Origin: Epichloe hybrida
Taxonomy: Eukaryota; Ascomycota; Sordariomycetes; Hypocreales; Clavicipitaceae
Reading direction: 5' to 3'
DNA: 64,000 nt
Assembly (NCBI GenBank): GCA_019022495.1
Contig: JAFEKR010000021.1
Coordinates: 868,001-932,000 of the forward strand
Shown here one piece after another: positions 45,763-56,948 of the stretch. Below the pieces are notes generated by a model. That model worked only from the letters and a program-made list of their open reading frames with translations. It made no database searches and was not told the DNA's origin. The position numbers were made by a program, and so were the translations under genes. Numbering within the stretch: position 1 is the stretch's first letter; the number at the start of each line of letters is the position of its first letter.

Positions 45763-46114
45763 ATGGATTGCTTGTATAATGTTGCATTGATTAAGATTGA
45801 AGGAGTTTGAAGTAGTGCAGTTCAAGAAATCATGCAATCTCAAGGGGCTGGTGAATGATAAGACGACCGGGGCTTAATTACAAACAAGGCGAAGGTAAAT
45901 CAGAAACCAAATGTTGATCAACATGCAGATCCTTCGAGATTGGCAAGCTTGTACGTTGAAGCTAGCTTCTTTCTGACAGATTGGGTGTGTATTGACGCAT
46001 GTCCAGTGACATGAGTATCAGATGTATTAAGTCAACCTGATTCGAATTCTGTCGTGATTTTTATCGATTTTCGTATGCTTGGTAATTACAAGAAGCCTGT
46101 TGTGAATAAAGCAA
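45763..46114. other. Convergent 3' spacer (aldolase / oxysterol-binding protein)
   Basis: AT-leaning sequence with no coding signal. It holds the two 3' UTRs. Confidence 0.5.
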
Positions 46115-47442
46115 CTAGTGACCAAGGACTTCTTTCTCGATTTTCTTCAATTCTTCACTCGTAAGAGCCTGGGTGGAAACGTTGGCCGCCTTGACAGAAT
46201 CATATCTCCATAAGCCGCCCGTTTTGTCCTGGTCACCGTCGAGAGCAACGCCTGCGGCTTGTCCTAATGCTTGGAGAGTCACATCTTGCCCTGCTATTGC
46301 TGAAAAATATCGTCGCTCCCAAGAGCGGTTTTCAGACCTCTCCTTGTTGCGCAGATTGCGCTGTGCGTTCTCAATTTTACCCTTCTCTACCGAAACAGTG
46401 TCCATGTCACCAGCTTGAATGGCCTCAGCAACCTTGGCCCACGCTCGTCGGGACTCAAGGGGATGTTGCTCGTCGATTGGTGCAACCTTGAGCTCAGACT
46501 GTGCTGTTCCAACGGCATCGTATGTAGTGACCAAGGTGGAGGAGGAGTTCTTCTTGGCTGGACCTTCGTAGATCTCGAGCTGTTTTGTCCACTGGCCTAT
46601 TACGTTGTAAAGCACGTCCTTTTCTTTGCCCGTAGGATAGAGAGTGGCCAAAATGCTATTCTTCTTGCCTGACAGCCAGCCCTTTCCGCTGTAATCTATC
46701 TTAGCAGTATAACCGCTTGAGCTGCAGATATAACTCGAGCCGTCAAGCTCGACAAAGGGAGCACCAAATATCAGACCCTCGATATGTAGTGAGGGGAGCG
46801 TAATGAGATAGCGTTCTTGCTGCACGTTCTCAGGAGATCCAACGGGAATCGTGAGCACCGCATGGCCAATCTGCTTTACGATAATAGTACTTTTGAACGT
46901 CGCTTTCTGGGCATTATATCCTTCCAGTTGAACTCCTGTTCGACTGTTCTGAATGCAGTAGGCAGTTGCTGGAGGATGATGATTAACTTGTTCGGATATC
47001 AGAGTCGTCTCTCCAGCCTCGTCGGTCCATGAACCCAGGAAAAGCTCGCCAAGAAACGGATTCAGAGGCTTTTTCTCATTTCCAAACTGTTCGCTTCGAC
47101 TAGCATACTGATGTTTCAAGGTTGAGAGAAACCATTTCAGCACTAACATGGCTCGCTTGGCAGGATCAGACTCGGCAGCAGGCGCAGTGAAAATGGGAGG
47201 ATGCGTAGCCCAATGCGCGGAGAACTCGGTCAGAGACTGCGACGATAGAATGAATGGCGGTGCAGTCAGAGAAGAGAGATCGCCGTTGAATGAGGCAATG
47301 GACTAAGCAGATGATGCATTATTAGCGACATCCTACAACATACATTTCGAGCACTGGGGGTCGGATTGTCCTTTTGTACCTTTAGAAAGGCTGACCAACT
47401 TCCACTGCTGGCCTGAGAGGCAGTAGCGCTTCCTGACGACAT
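46115..47442 (-). CDS. Kes1/Osh4-type oxysterol-binding protein
   Basis: A soluble lipid-transfer protein of the ORP family that exchanges sterol for PI4P between ER and late Golgi membranes. Two exons (47380-47442 and 46115-47302, separated by a 77-nt intron) give 416 aa. It has only the lipid-binding ORD, as in yeast Osh4 (434 aa). The family signature EQVNHHPP is present (EQVSHHPP in most). KPLNPFLGELFLG lies upstream and SWERRYF near the C-terminus. The short exon 1 begins with a Ser-rich stretch that leads into SWSAFLK, the lid region. Transcription is convergent with aldolase. Confidence 0.92.
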
Positions 47443-48860
47443 GGTGCTCGTTTTCAAATCTCAGCACTCTAACGTTGAATGTTTGAATGGTTGAGTGAGT
47501 TGATGTAGATTTAGATTTAGTAAGATATATATGCCTCCACGAGATACCAGGTATCGCCTTTACCAACCGATGCGCGAGATGATAAGGGAGCAAAATCAAT
47601 GGCTTGTGGTTTCGTTCGTGAGGCTGTTGACTATAGAATCAATAGCTCGACCAACGAGCTTGATTTCTATCGAACAGGCTGCCACCGTCGATGACGTCGC
47701 TCGCTCAGAAAGGAGATCGTTGCCTAGGGTCTGTAGAAGTCGGGGAGGGACAATTATTAGCGACATCATTTATTTCCTGAGCTGGGTGGAAGAGAGGGCA
47801 TTGCAGTACAGCTTACATCGACTCTCTGACTTAGGTTATGCCGGGACCTTTGCTCTTTCAAAGTCCTAGATGACGCGTTTGAATGGCGAAAGAGAGCAGA
47901 ATTAAGCATGTCAAGACAATTGGCCAGACAGTGCGGTACATGCATACAGTAGCGCCTAAGAAAGAGGCGGAATAGTGGGTCTAAAATGACGAATTTTAAA
48001 TGACTGCGCCAAATTTTAAACAACTGCGCCGACTTGGATCACACCCTGATTTGTGCGTGTAGTATTCCTCCCTATGTACATGCCTTGCGCTGTCGTCATT
48101 ACGTTCTTTCTCCACCTGATATGGTTGAGGAACAAATAAAATTGTCGGAGGGAATTGTGCTCTTCAATGAACTGCCAATTATCTTGTATTCGCCCGGGCT
48201 CAAGTTTTATTCCGAATGCGAGTTATTGCGTACTACTGTTGGATCTATGAAAAAGTGCGGAAGTTGGGTTCAATTGTTAGGATCACTGAGTGAACCAAGC
48301 GACTTGGGCGTAGCATCGATCAGGTCCCTTCCCTCGTCCGGCACTAGAATTTGTCCAACCCCTCGTAAGCAGTGCTAACTTGATCTTTCGCTTGTAAGCG
48401 AATCGTGCGACACTTGTTGGTCTGCAACAGTCACCAAGTTACAATTCAACTCTGATTGTGGAAATGCGTTTGCCAAGACTTCATTAGGCCGCATTTTTGG
48501 TCGAATACACGTCGCCTCATCATGTGTGTTGTCTATCAGGGTAAGAGCTTTACTTCTTTTTGATTTTTGAAGAACCCTACTCAAAAACTCATTATAGTAC
48601 ATGACTACTTGTGTTCAGTTATGTCAGAGGGGCGTATATTCCACCTTGCTTGGAAGTATCGGTTAAGCAAGCCTCACTGTGGTTTAATTTAAGTTCCTGA
48701 CTTTAAATTCTCTTATTGGTGTACAATCGTTCGTCATCCGTAGCATTGTTGTCCATGCCAGTGAGCAAATGCGCTCGTTCAAGTATACAAAGGCCTGTGG
48801 TAAGCAATTCGACCCCGAATCACTGAGTACCTATATTAGAGTCCCCTTGAAACCTTGGGT
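47443..48860. other. 1.4-kb spacer with a 20-bp direct repeat
   Basis: Between the oxysterol-binding protein gene and the MIX23-like gene. Two adjacent copies of AATTTTAAANNACTGCGCC lie at about 47992-48010 and 48012-48030. A plus-strand frame of 114 codons at 48034-48378 has no recognised similarity. The rest shows no coding signal. Confidence 0.45.
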
Positions 48861-49499
48861 TCAACTCTCTCTGGCTTCCCCCCTGCTCGCCATTGCTTCT
48901 TGCCAAGTTGGTTGTGAAACAGGGCAACGGTCCTGTAAAACGTTCCATGTGCGATGACGGACAATATTCTCAACTGAGCGCTCTTGCCGTACCAGTGTTG
49001 CCAGAACCTGTGTGCGAGCCTCTCGCGGAAAGAATCTTGCAGAGTAAGGGTCAAGGCGCTCGTCGATCTTCCTTTCGCAGTCATTTTTTACCTCAACGTT
49101 TCGTAGAGTGGCCTCAGGATCGTCAGGATCTGGGCTTGCCGCAACGAGTCCACAGTAATCCAAGACTGCGCTTCTGGTTTTCCAGGCAGGGAAAAGAATC
49201 TCATTTTGGAATGATTGACAAGCCTTTGAGCTAATGTGTCGTGGATTCGAAGGGACCTTTCGGACTGCCGTTGAGTTGGGATCAAAGCCATCCCGCGCCG
49301 GCGTGATTAGCCCGTTGAGATTCTGTGAAATGGTGTCATCGACTGCTGATCTGGAAAATCGAAGAAAATCTATCAGGCCCAGTTACTACTGGTATTACAA
49401 CTAGTGACGATGAGCATCTAGGCAATGCGCACCTCGGAGGGTCCCTGCCGAGAAGCAGAACTGCGGCGATAACGAAGGTTGACTAGGAAGCTCAGACAT
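48861..49499 (-). CDS. MIX23 / caffeine-induced death protein 2 (Cid2) family protein
   Basis: A small protein of the Cid2/MIX23 family. Yeast Mix23 sits in the mitochondrial intermembrane space and assists protein import. Two exons (49433-49499 and 48861-49369, separated by a 63-nt intron) give 191 aa. Exon 1 ends in FCFSAGTLR and the join gives DFLRFSRSAVDDTISQNLN. Further on are ITPARDGFDPNS, the CQSF and DYC cysteines, SPDPDDPEATLR and the most conserved block DERLDPYSARFFPREARTQ, then ERSVENIVRHRTW. Conserved cysteines could form Mia40-type disulphides. The assignment is by remembered family motifs. The gene is easy to miss because no single frame covers it. Confidence 0.8.
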
Positions 49500-50274
49500 T
49501 CTTCTAAACGCAATCTCACCGTTAAATGGAGATATCAATGATCATGTGGATGAATGACTAGGCAGTAAATTCGGTAATAATGACAGAGAATTGAACAGTG
49601 TACATACGCTAGAAGGCCTTGTATGTATGGCTCGACGAAGTTATGATATTGGCTTTGAGTCGAATAGGAGCTTGGCATGACGCACCATGTCGTGTAGACG
49701 TGTCGTGCCAAAAGCTGCCAAGCCAGTCAGCGTGCATACGGTGTACCCTGCACCTTCTGGGGTAATTATGGTCTCCAGCCATTGGGGCTCGTGGTATGCT
49801 GGCGCATGATTCAGTGCATACCTACCTACTCCAGGCGCTATTATATCACTGTACATATGCACCCGTCAGGTGGAGTAATTGTACTCCTGGATTAAACAAG
49901 ATCCGAGGATCCGCCGCTGAACTTGGCCTGAATACCCTGAAGCTCGATTTTCTGCCTCTACTTCCACCAACAGAGTTTGGTCCCATTTGTCACCGAGGCA
50001 AATTTTGACACATCAAACTGGAAGACCAGCGCCATTGGCTAATCCTGGCGCAACATACTCTAAGCTTGCATCAAAGTGCAAATCCTAACCTTCCAGTGAG
50101 TGTTATCCAAACACCACGCGTCAAGTACACGATAAGCACAATTAAACTATGGAACATTTATTTTTAATCCTGCCATTTGTACATGAAATCTTTACTGTCG
50201 TCTATTAACACGATAAAATCCTTACATCAGGTCATTTATCCGCCTTCGAAGCTAGGCCTTGTACCATTCCCACG
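49500..50274. promoter_or_regulatory. Divergent spacer between the MIX23-like and NatA subunit genes
   Basis: 775 bp containing both promoters. No convincing coding frame is seen. Confidence 0.45.
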
Positions 50275-52596
50275 ATGCCACAACAACTTGCGCCGAAAGA
50301 AGCCGCACAGTTTCGACAGGTTATTCGCAGCTATGAGGACAAACAGTACAAACGAGGCTTGAAGACGGCGGACCTCATCCTTAAGAAGAATCCGAAACAT
50401 GGAGATACAATGGCCATGAAAGCTTTGATCCTCAATAGCCAGGGCAAGACCGAGGAGGCGTTCGCTTTAGCGAAGGAGGCGTTGAGAGCGGACATGAAAT
50501 CGCATATCTGCTGGCATGTATATGGACTGCTATATCGATCTTGCAGAAACTTCGAGGAAGCTATCAAAGCTTATAAATTTGCTCTCAAACTCGAGCCCGA
50601 ATCAGCCCAGATCCAACGAGACCTTGCTACCCTGCAAGTCCAGATGCGGGACTATGACGGTTATGTCCAGAGTCGCAATGCCATGCTCCAGGCCCGACCG
50701 CAAGTTCGTCAGAGCTGGACTGCTCTTGCTATTGCACATCACCTGTCTGGGAATATTCCCGAAGCTGAGAACGTGCTGACGACATACGAAGGCACATTAA
50801 AGACGACACCATCGCGCCATGATATCGAGCATTCAGAAGCTGTCATGTACAAGAACTCCCTGATAGCTGCACAAGGAGATTATGAACGTGCACTCAAGCA
50901 TCTGAACACCGCATGCAAGCACAATTTGGACCGTCTAGCGGTCTTGGAACACAGAGCCGAGTACCTCCTGAAGTTAGGACGACATGAGGAAGCAGCTCAA
51001 GCTTACAGGGCGTTACTTGACCGCAATGCGGATCGTGCCGAATACTACGAAAAGTTGGCAATTGCATTGAAAATACCAGAAAGGGACTCAGAAGCGCGGA
51101 AGGCAATGTATGACGAGTATGCTGAGAAGTTCCACCGTTGCGATGCAGCCAAGCGAATTCCCTTGGACTTTCTGTCTGGTGAGTTTCAGCAACATCACAT
51201 CGCTAGCAATTGAAACATTGCTTACAAAAAGTCAGGCGACGACTTTGAGAAGGCAGCAGAGACTTATCTCACCACCATGTTCAATAAAGGGGTTCCGTCT
51301 ACGTTCGCTAACCTCAAGCACCTATATTCTGATGCCTCAAAGAAAACCGTGCTTGCTTCCCTCGCACAGAAGTATTTGGAGTCTCAGTCCACTGAAACCG
51401 AGAGCAAAGACAAAGGGGGAGCTGCCGCGTTGTATTTTTTGGCACAGCATTATAATTACCATCTCAGCCGTGACTTGGCCAAAGCGACAGAATACATTGA
51501 TCAGGCTATCGAGAAAAATTCCAAAAGCGTTGACTTCCACATGACAAAGGCACGAATCCTGAAGCATAAGGGTGAAATTGGAGCAGCTTCCGCTATGATG
51601 GACACTGCACGAAAACTCGACCTTAAAGACCGGTATATCAACAGCAAGGCTGCAAAATATCAGCTTCGCAACAACGAAAACGACAAGGCTCTGAAAACCG
51701 TGGGCCTGTTCACGCGAGCAGATACCGTTGGCGGTCCTCTCGCAGATCTTTTGGACATGCAATGCATATGGTATCTCACAGAAGATGGGGAGGCTTATGC
51801 TCGACAGGGAAATATTGGCCTTGCTCTGAAGCGATTCCAGGCTGTCACCAATATTTTCGATGTTTGGCAGGAAGATCAATTCGATTTTCACACATTCTCT
51901 CTGCGAAAAGGTCAAATCCGTGCTTATGTCGATATGATCCAATGGGAAGACCACGTCCGTGATCACCCGTTCTACTCGCGCGCGGCGCTGGACGCCATCA
52001 AGCTATACGTGATGATGTCGGACCAGATGTCTTCCAACGGAACCAATGGCGCTAACGATGAGCATGGTGATGAAGCTTTGGCCAAAAAGAAGGCTGTAAA
52101 GAAAGCGAAGAAGGAACTCCAGCGATTGGAGAGGGAGCCAGTGGGAAAGCAAGCGAAACAAGATTCGCCCAAGGGGAGCCAAGGGGCTGAAGCCAAAAAG
52201 AAGGATGAGGATCCGTTAGGCCTCAAACTTGCTGCCACAACCGACCCGTTGGGGGAAGCCATGAAGCTCCTAGGCCCACTGTTACAGGCCTGTCCTAAGA
52301 GTCTCGATGCGCAGCATGCCGGATTTGAAGTCTTGATTCGTCGAAGTAAGTAAAGAACCCCCCCTCTCAATTTTCACTTTTTTCGTTCTGAGATCTCCCT
52401 GGAGGGCAAATGTAGCTGACAGATAACAGACAAACTTATTCCAGCCCTTCGGTGCTTGAATGCAGCACTCAGCATCGACCCTGCAAACACAAGGACCGGA
52501 GAACAAGCGACTGCCTTAAAATCACGCGTAAATGCAGCTTCTGATCTGCCACAGAAAGTGTCCAAGATCTTGGCCGCAGAGCTCGAGCTTGCTTAG
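50275..52596 (+). CDS. NAT1: NatA auxiliary subunit (NAA15/Nat1), TPR protein
   Basis: The ribosome-anchoring partner of the catalytic Naa10 subunit in N-terminal acetyltransferase A. It wraps Naa10 and positions nascent chains. Three exons (50275-51178, 51236-52345 and 52430-52596) give 726 aa, like the fission yeast protein and shorter than the roughly 850-aa budding yeast one. TPR repeats span nearly the whole length, starting KEAAQFRQVIRSYEDKQYKRG with KKNPKHGDTMAMKALILN. Conserved segments include IPLDFLSGDDFEKAAETYL at the first splice, and KGGAAALYFLAQHYN. A Lys-rich charged tract (about 590-640) probably contacts the ribosome. The last exon completes the C-terminus with NTRTGEQATALKSRV. 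Confidence 0.93.
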
Positions 52597-53613
52597 AGCA
52601 GACGTCTAGTAATGTTGATATGCTCACGCAAAATGAACAAAGTTGATAGAGCGTGCCAGCCGATTCCTTACAATCAAAAGGTTTGACCAAGACTACGCTT
52701 TAAATTTGTTGAAAGTTGCAAGGCGGGAGGATTATGGGAAGAGAACATGTTTTGCTGCGAACTGCGAAGGCTTCAATAGACTGGCTTTTATGGCAGGCCT
52801 GGCATCATCATGAAGAGGGGAACTGCGGATATTCCAACCACTGGATACGGCGGCATGGCGTCTTAAATTGGGAGCAGGCGATGTATGGTAGAAAGGAACG
52901 CTTGTAGTCATTCAGACACTCGTATACCTTTCCCTGCATAGATAATTCACATCTATGACAATGTTGACGTTCTTTTCCGGCGGAGCTTCACATCTTACCC
53001 AGACGTCTTCTCAGGTCTGATTGACGGTAGTGGCACATCAAGAAACCATCCAAGATGTTGAACAGTTGTCCCTGCTTTGACTTATATACGACTTGCGATG
53101 GGCACAAGAAGTCGTTTCAAATGGGATGATGAGGGCGGCCACGGGTAAATTCGTAAAATCGGTCCTTCAAGCTAATACAACACTATTACTGGTCAACGAC
53201 CTCGTCCGACTATGTGCGAACCCCACCTCGTACCTCGCACGGATGGATCATGCCCTGGCGCCACCCAGAATGCAGAAGGCAAAGAAAGCGGTATGAGACT
53301 AACCAGTGCTACCCGCGCGGTCCAGATTGCACGAGGTCGTTCTTCATCTATTTTCTTACCTCGACGGACTTGTTCCTCGCTCTCAATTCACGCGACTGTT
53401 CAGTGCGCTCGCCTGTAATGCAGAAGACAGCCACGCATTAGATGCGGATTCGTTGCTTAATTTTCACCCGCTCTTTGATTTGGATACGAGTTGAGCTTGG
53501 TTACACTATACCTCTGCGCTACCATTTATGGTTTTTGATTTAACCAAGAAGTCTGTCACATTCTAAATTTTTCCGATAGGTAGTCTCCTTCGTTATTGAT
53601 CATAGATTGTAGC
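52597..53613. other. 1.0-kb spacer upstream of the sphingosine kinase gene
   Basis: The 3' UTR of the NatA subunit and the upstream region of LCB4-like. Several short frames at 53090-53500 overlap each other in different frames and resemble nothing known. Confidence 0.4.
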
Positions 53614-55300
53614 ATGGAGAGGGGCAAGATTGGTGCCGGCGCCAATGGCATTCACTTGAACCTTGGGGGCAAAAATACTTTGTCTCTTTCGATTAGTGAA
53701 AACTCACTCCAAATCTATGGTACTGATCCTCCAACTTAACAATCTGTCTAGACCCTGTTTCTAACAACTCGACAGAGCCAGGACCAAGAAATAGACTGCG
53801 CTCAGCATGCAAATCAATTATCACAGGTTGTGAGCCCCAAGTCACGCAAGCAAGCCAAGGGCAGAAAAAATGATAGAATAAACTAACCAAACCAGACTCA
53901 TCTGGTCTGTGTACTATCCCTGTATACAATATTCTATGGTTGGAAGTGTCCAGTCGGAAGCTTGTGATTGACTACGCTGCTCAGCCGTCCAAGACGTCTA
54001 TCAAACTTGAAACATGGACATTTGATCTTGAGAGCGAATCTGAACCGGAGAATTCGGAGCTGGAGAAGTTTGTGTCCGACGTTTTTGCGCAAGCGTATCG
54101 CGGCTCGCAACTCCGAATGAGAGCGTTGGTACTCATCAATCCCAATTCCGGCACAGGCGGTGCCCTGCGCAAATGGAACAAAGATGTCCTGCCCCTACTT
54201 CGAGCTGCCAGAATGGAGCTAGAGGTTGAGACGCTGCAGAAAGGCGGAAAAGCCACGAAACTGGCAGAGAAGATCGACATTGAGAAATATGATACCATTA
54301 TGGCATGTTCTGGCGATGGCACGTGCCATGAAATATTTAACGGGTTGGCAAAGCGACCTGACGCTGCGCGTGCCTTATCTAGAATTGCAGTAAGTCATAT
54401 TCCCTGTGGTTCAGGGAATGCTATGTCCTGCAATCTTTATGGAACACATCGAGCCGCCCTCGCCGCCTTGGCAATCATCAAAGGTCGTGTCACTCCTCTA
54501 GACCTTGTCTCAATCACCCAAGGCAGCAGACGGTTTGTGTCCTTTCTGTCCCAATCCCTGGGGATGATTGCTGAAAGTGATCTTGGGACTGAAAATCTTC
54601 GTTGGATGGGTGGCACCCGCTTCGAAGTGGGAGTCTTAATGAGGATATTCCGACGTCAATGCTATCCTTGTGACCTTGCTGTGAAGGTTGAGATTTCCGA
54701 CAAAAAAGACATAAAGGCCCATTATAAGCAACGCGCAAGTGAAAAGACCGCTCAGGATACACCTACGATCAGTGGTGCCACGGACAAGGATAGCAGCGGT
54801 CTGCCACCACTGAAGTATGGGACGGTGCAAGATGCACTACCTGAGGGATGGGAACTTGTAAAACATGAGAAGATTGGCAACTTTTACTGCGGGAATGTAA
54901 GTTATGAAGCTGACCCTAGACCGCAAAATGTTTGGACGCCTCCAAAGTTGTGCTAACTGTTCTGTAGATGGCTTACATGGCACCGGATGCCAATATCTTC
55001 CCGGCAGCTCTACCATCTGATGGTTACATGGATTTAGTAACCATCAACGGGGATCTGTCTCCTATTAAAGCCACCAAGTTGCTATTTTCAGTCGAAAGTG
55101 GCAAATTCTTCGATAATGCGCATGTACGATATCAAAAAATTTCGGCATACCGCATAACACCCAGAGACCAAGACGATGGATTCATCAGCATTGATGGTGA
55201 ACGAGTGCCTTTTGAGCCGTTCCAAGCTGAAATACATCAAGGTATGGGACGAGTGATCTCAAAGAGAGGAATCTACGAGGCCAATGGGCCTGCACACTGA
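53614..55300 (+). CDS. LCB4: Sphingoid long-chain base kinase (sphingosine kinase)
   Basis: This enzyme phosphorylates dihydrosphingosine and phytosphingosine at membranes, producing long-chain base phosphates. The core is certain: LINPNSGTGGALRKWN, the DAGK-type nucleotide motif SGDGTCHEIFNG and IPCGSGNAMSCN, then GTRFEVG and, after the last intron (54897-54967), the C-terminal lobe with DGYMDLV and SIDGERVPFEP. The 5' end is inferred: exons 53614-53719 and 53776-53829 feed exon 53896-54896 (acceptor CCAG after an ACTAACC branch site), and the last exon is 54968-55300. The total is 497 aa in frame. This restores TIPVYNILWLEV before VIDYA, a conserved lead-in. The two small exons are less sure than the rest. 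Confidence 0.88.
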
Positions 55301-55947
55301 GACAGCGTCTTCTGGCGAACAGACAAACGCGTAGGTTTTCGTACCAACTCGCCTCGATTGCTGATAGGGATTGAAATGACTCAGAGGGCGGGAAAGGGGG
55401 CAGAAGGTAGATATGTTCAGGAGTTTGAAGGCGTTGGTTCCCTATGTATGTATGCAGCGACCAGCTACAGGTGCCAGGAATGCAGCTCCACACCTACAAT
55501 ATGTATACAAGTGGGTGGGTGGTAGACAATGTAGACAATAGCACGGCACGTCCCTTTTCAGTATGGGAATCGGCGGCAAATAGCTCAACGAAGCGAAATG
55601 AATCAAACCAATTAAATAGCCTTAATAGAGCGCGGTGATCCTTCCTATCCATGCCAACGCATCCCCTCTGGCAACCTCGCTCGCGTTTTCCGGCACCATT
55701 TGCAAGTTGGAGCAAGCTGGGCTGGCTGCAGTGCAGACGAAAGCTCGAGGAGGGGGGTTGGGGTTGGTGGTTGTGACGGCATCGACTCGATCACCCCTCT
55801 CTGCTCATCACACAAAGACCCATCCATCGTCAGACCCATCGTCAGACCCATCGTCAGACCCATCGTCAAACCCCAAGCCTAACCGGTTCGCACCCAATTT
55901 CGCCGAAGACTTTGCCTGGCGGATATAAAGGGCATCACGATTTCAAC
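55301..55947. other. Spacer with a 12-bp minisatellite
   Basis: The 3' UTR of the sphingosine kinase gene and the promoter of the next gene. It contains the CAGACCCATCGT repeat listed separately. No protein is recognised. Confidence 0.45.
55817..55873. repeat. 12-bp minisatellite, unit CAGACCCATCGT, 3 perfect plus partial copies
   Basis: Three perfect head-to-tail units at 55831-55866, flanked by diverged partial units, upstream of the CSN8/eIF3K-like gene. Confidence 0.9.
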
Positions 55948-56948
55948 ATGCGCAATAACCGAGGCAGTAGAGGATCTTCTGGTCCCTGGAGTCGTTTAAG
56001 GCCGGTCCAACAAGATCCATTGGAAAGCTTCGGCTTGCCGTCGAAGGGCGACACAAGGTAGCACTTTCAATGAGAAGCAGTCATACAGAGAGCCTCAGTA
56101 TCATTCAGGTGTGGCTGACCGACTTGGATAGACTACTCAATCACAAAACCCAAGAATCATTCTACGCCAAAATTGTGGATCGATACATGACGTTCTGCTC
56201 AGATGCGGGACAAGGCGATGAGCTGCTTCGACGATTCTCGTCACTGCACATCAACAGCTCAGACAACCAGCCGGCAATGCCAGCCGGCGTGCCAAGTCAA
56301 CACGACCAAGTTTTCAAGGCATCACCCATAAATTCTACTGGGCAAGCTACAATCGCCAAAGGACTTTCGGATATCCTAGCTGCCCTAAGAAAACTCAGAG
56401 AAGGCATCGTCGCCTCGAAGCGGATCGACGATTTCGCGGCTCAAGTGTATCTTTTTTGCATCAGAATATCGATTCTTTCCAAACAACCAGAATCATATCA
56501 TCCAGCAATTCTTCACCTTTTGGGCACAATTCATCCTCAGCATCCCCTCACATCATCCGAGACTGCAGAAGTTGTAGGCTACCTTGTGCTGGACGCAGTC
56601 TGCCGCAGGAAACAGTCTGCCGAAGCCATTACCGTTTGTCATCAATACAAGCTGCAGGATACAAAAGTGAAAGCGGCGTTATATGCAATCATTCATAAAA
56701 ATTATGTAGTCTTCAGACGAATACAGCGAGATATGGATGGCTACAAAGCTCGATTAATGGAATGGGCTGACAGAGACATTCGAATGCATACCCTTAAGTG
56801 CTTTGGAAGAGCTTATCACTCCGTGGACCTAGGTTTTCTGGAGAAGATCACTGCATCAGAATGGACGAGTCTGACCCAGAATGATGATGTGGGCTGGGAG
56901 CTTGATGAAAACAAAGTTGTCGTCATTCGAAGACTCAAGGGTCGATGA
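55948..56948 (+). CDS. CSN8/PSMD8/eIF3K-like helical and winged-helix protein
   Basis: Probably a fungal member of the CSN8/PSD8/eIF3K (PCI-like) fold. Its exact complex is not known to me. The model has two exons, 55948-56057 and 56099-56948, giving 319 aa. The splice uses GTAGCA and CTCAG, giving T-SIIQVWLTDLDRLLNHK. The 41-nt intron is near the minimum for fungi. Starting instead at ATG 56070 gives 292 aa and a less natural N-terminus. The body is helical: HKTQESFYAKIVDRYMTFC, LSDILAALRKLREGIV, and a C-terminal block (LKCFGRAYHSVDLGFLEKI, then ENKVVVIRRL) typical of the terminal winged helix. There is no membrane helix. Complex membership is inference. Confidence 0.75.
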
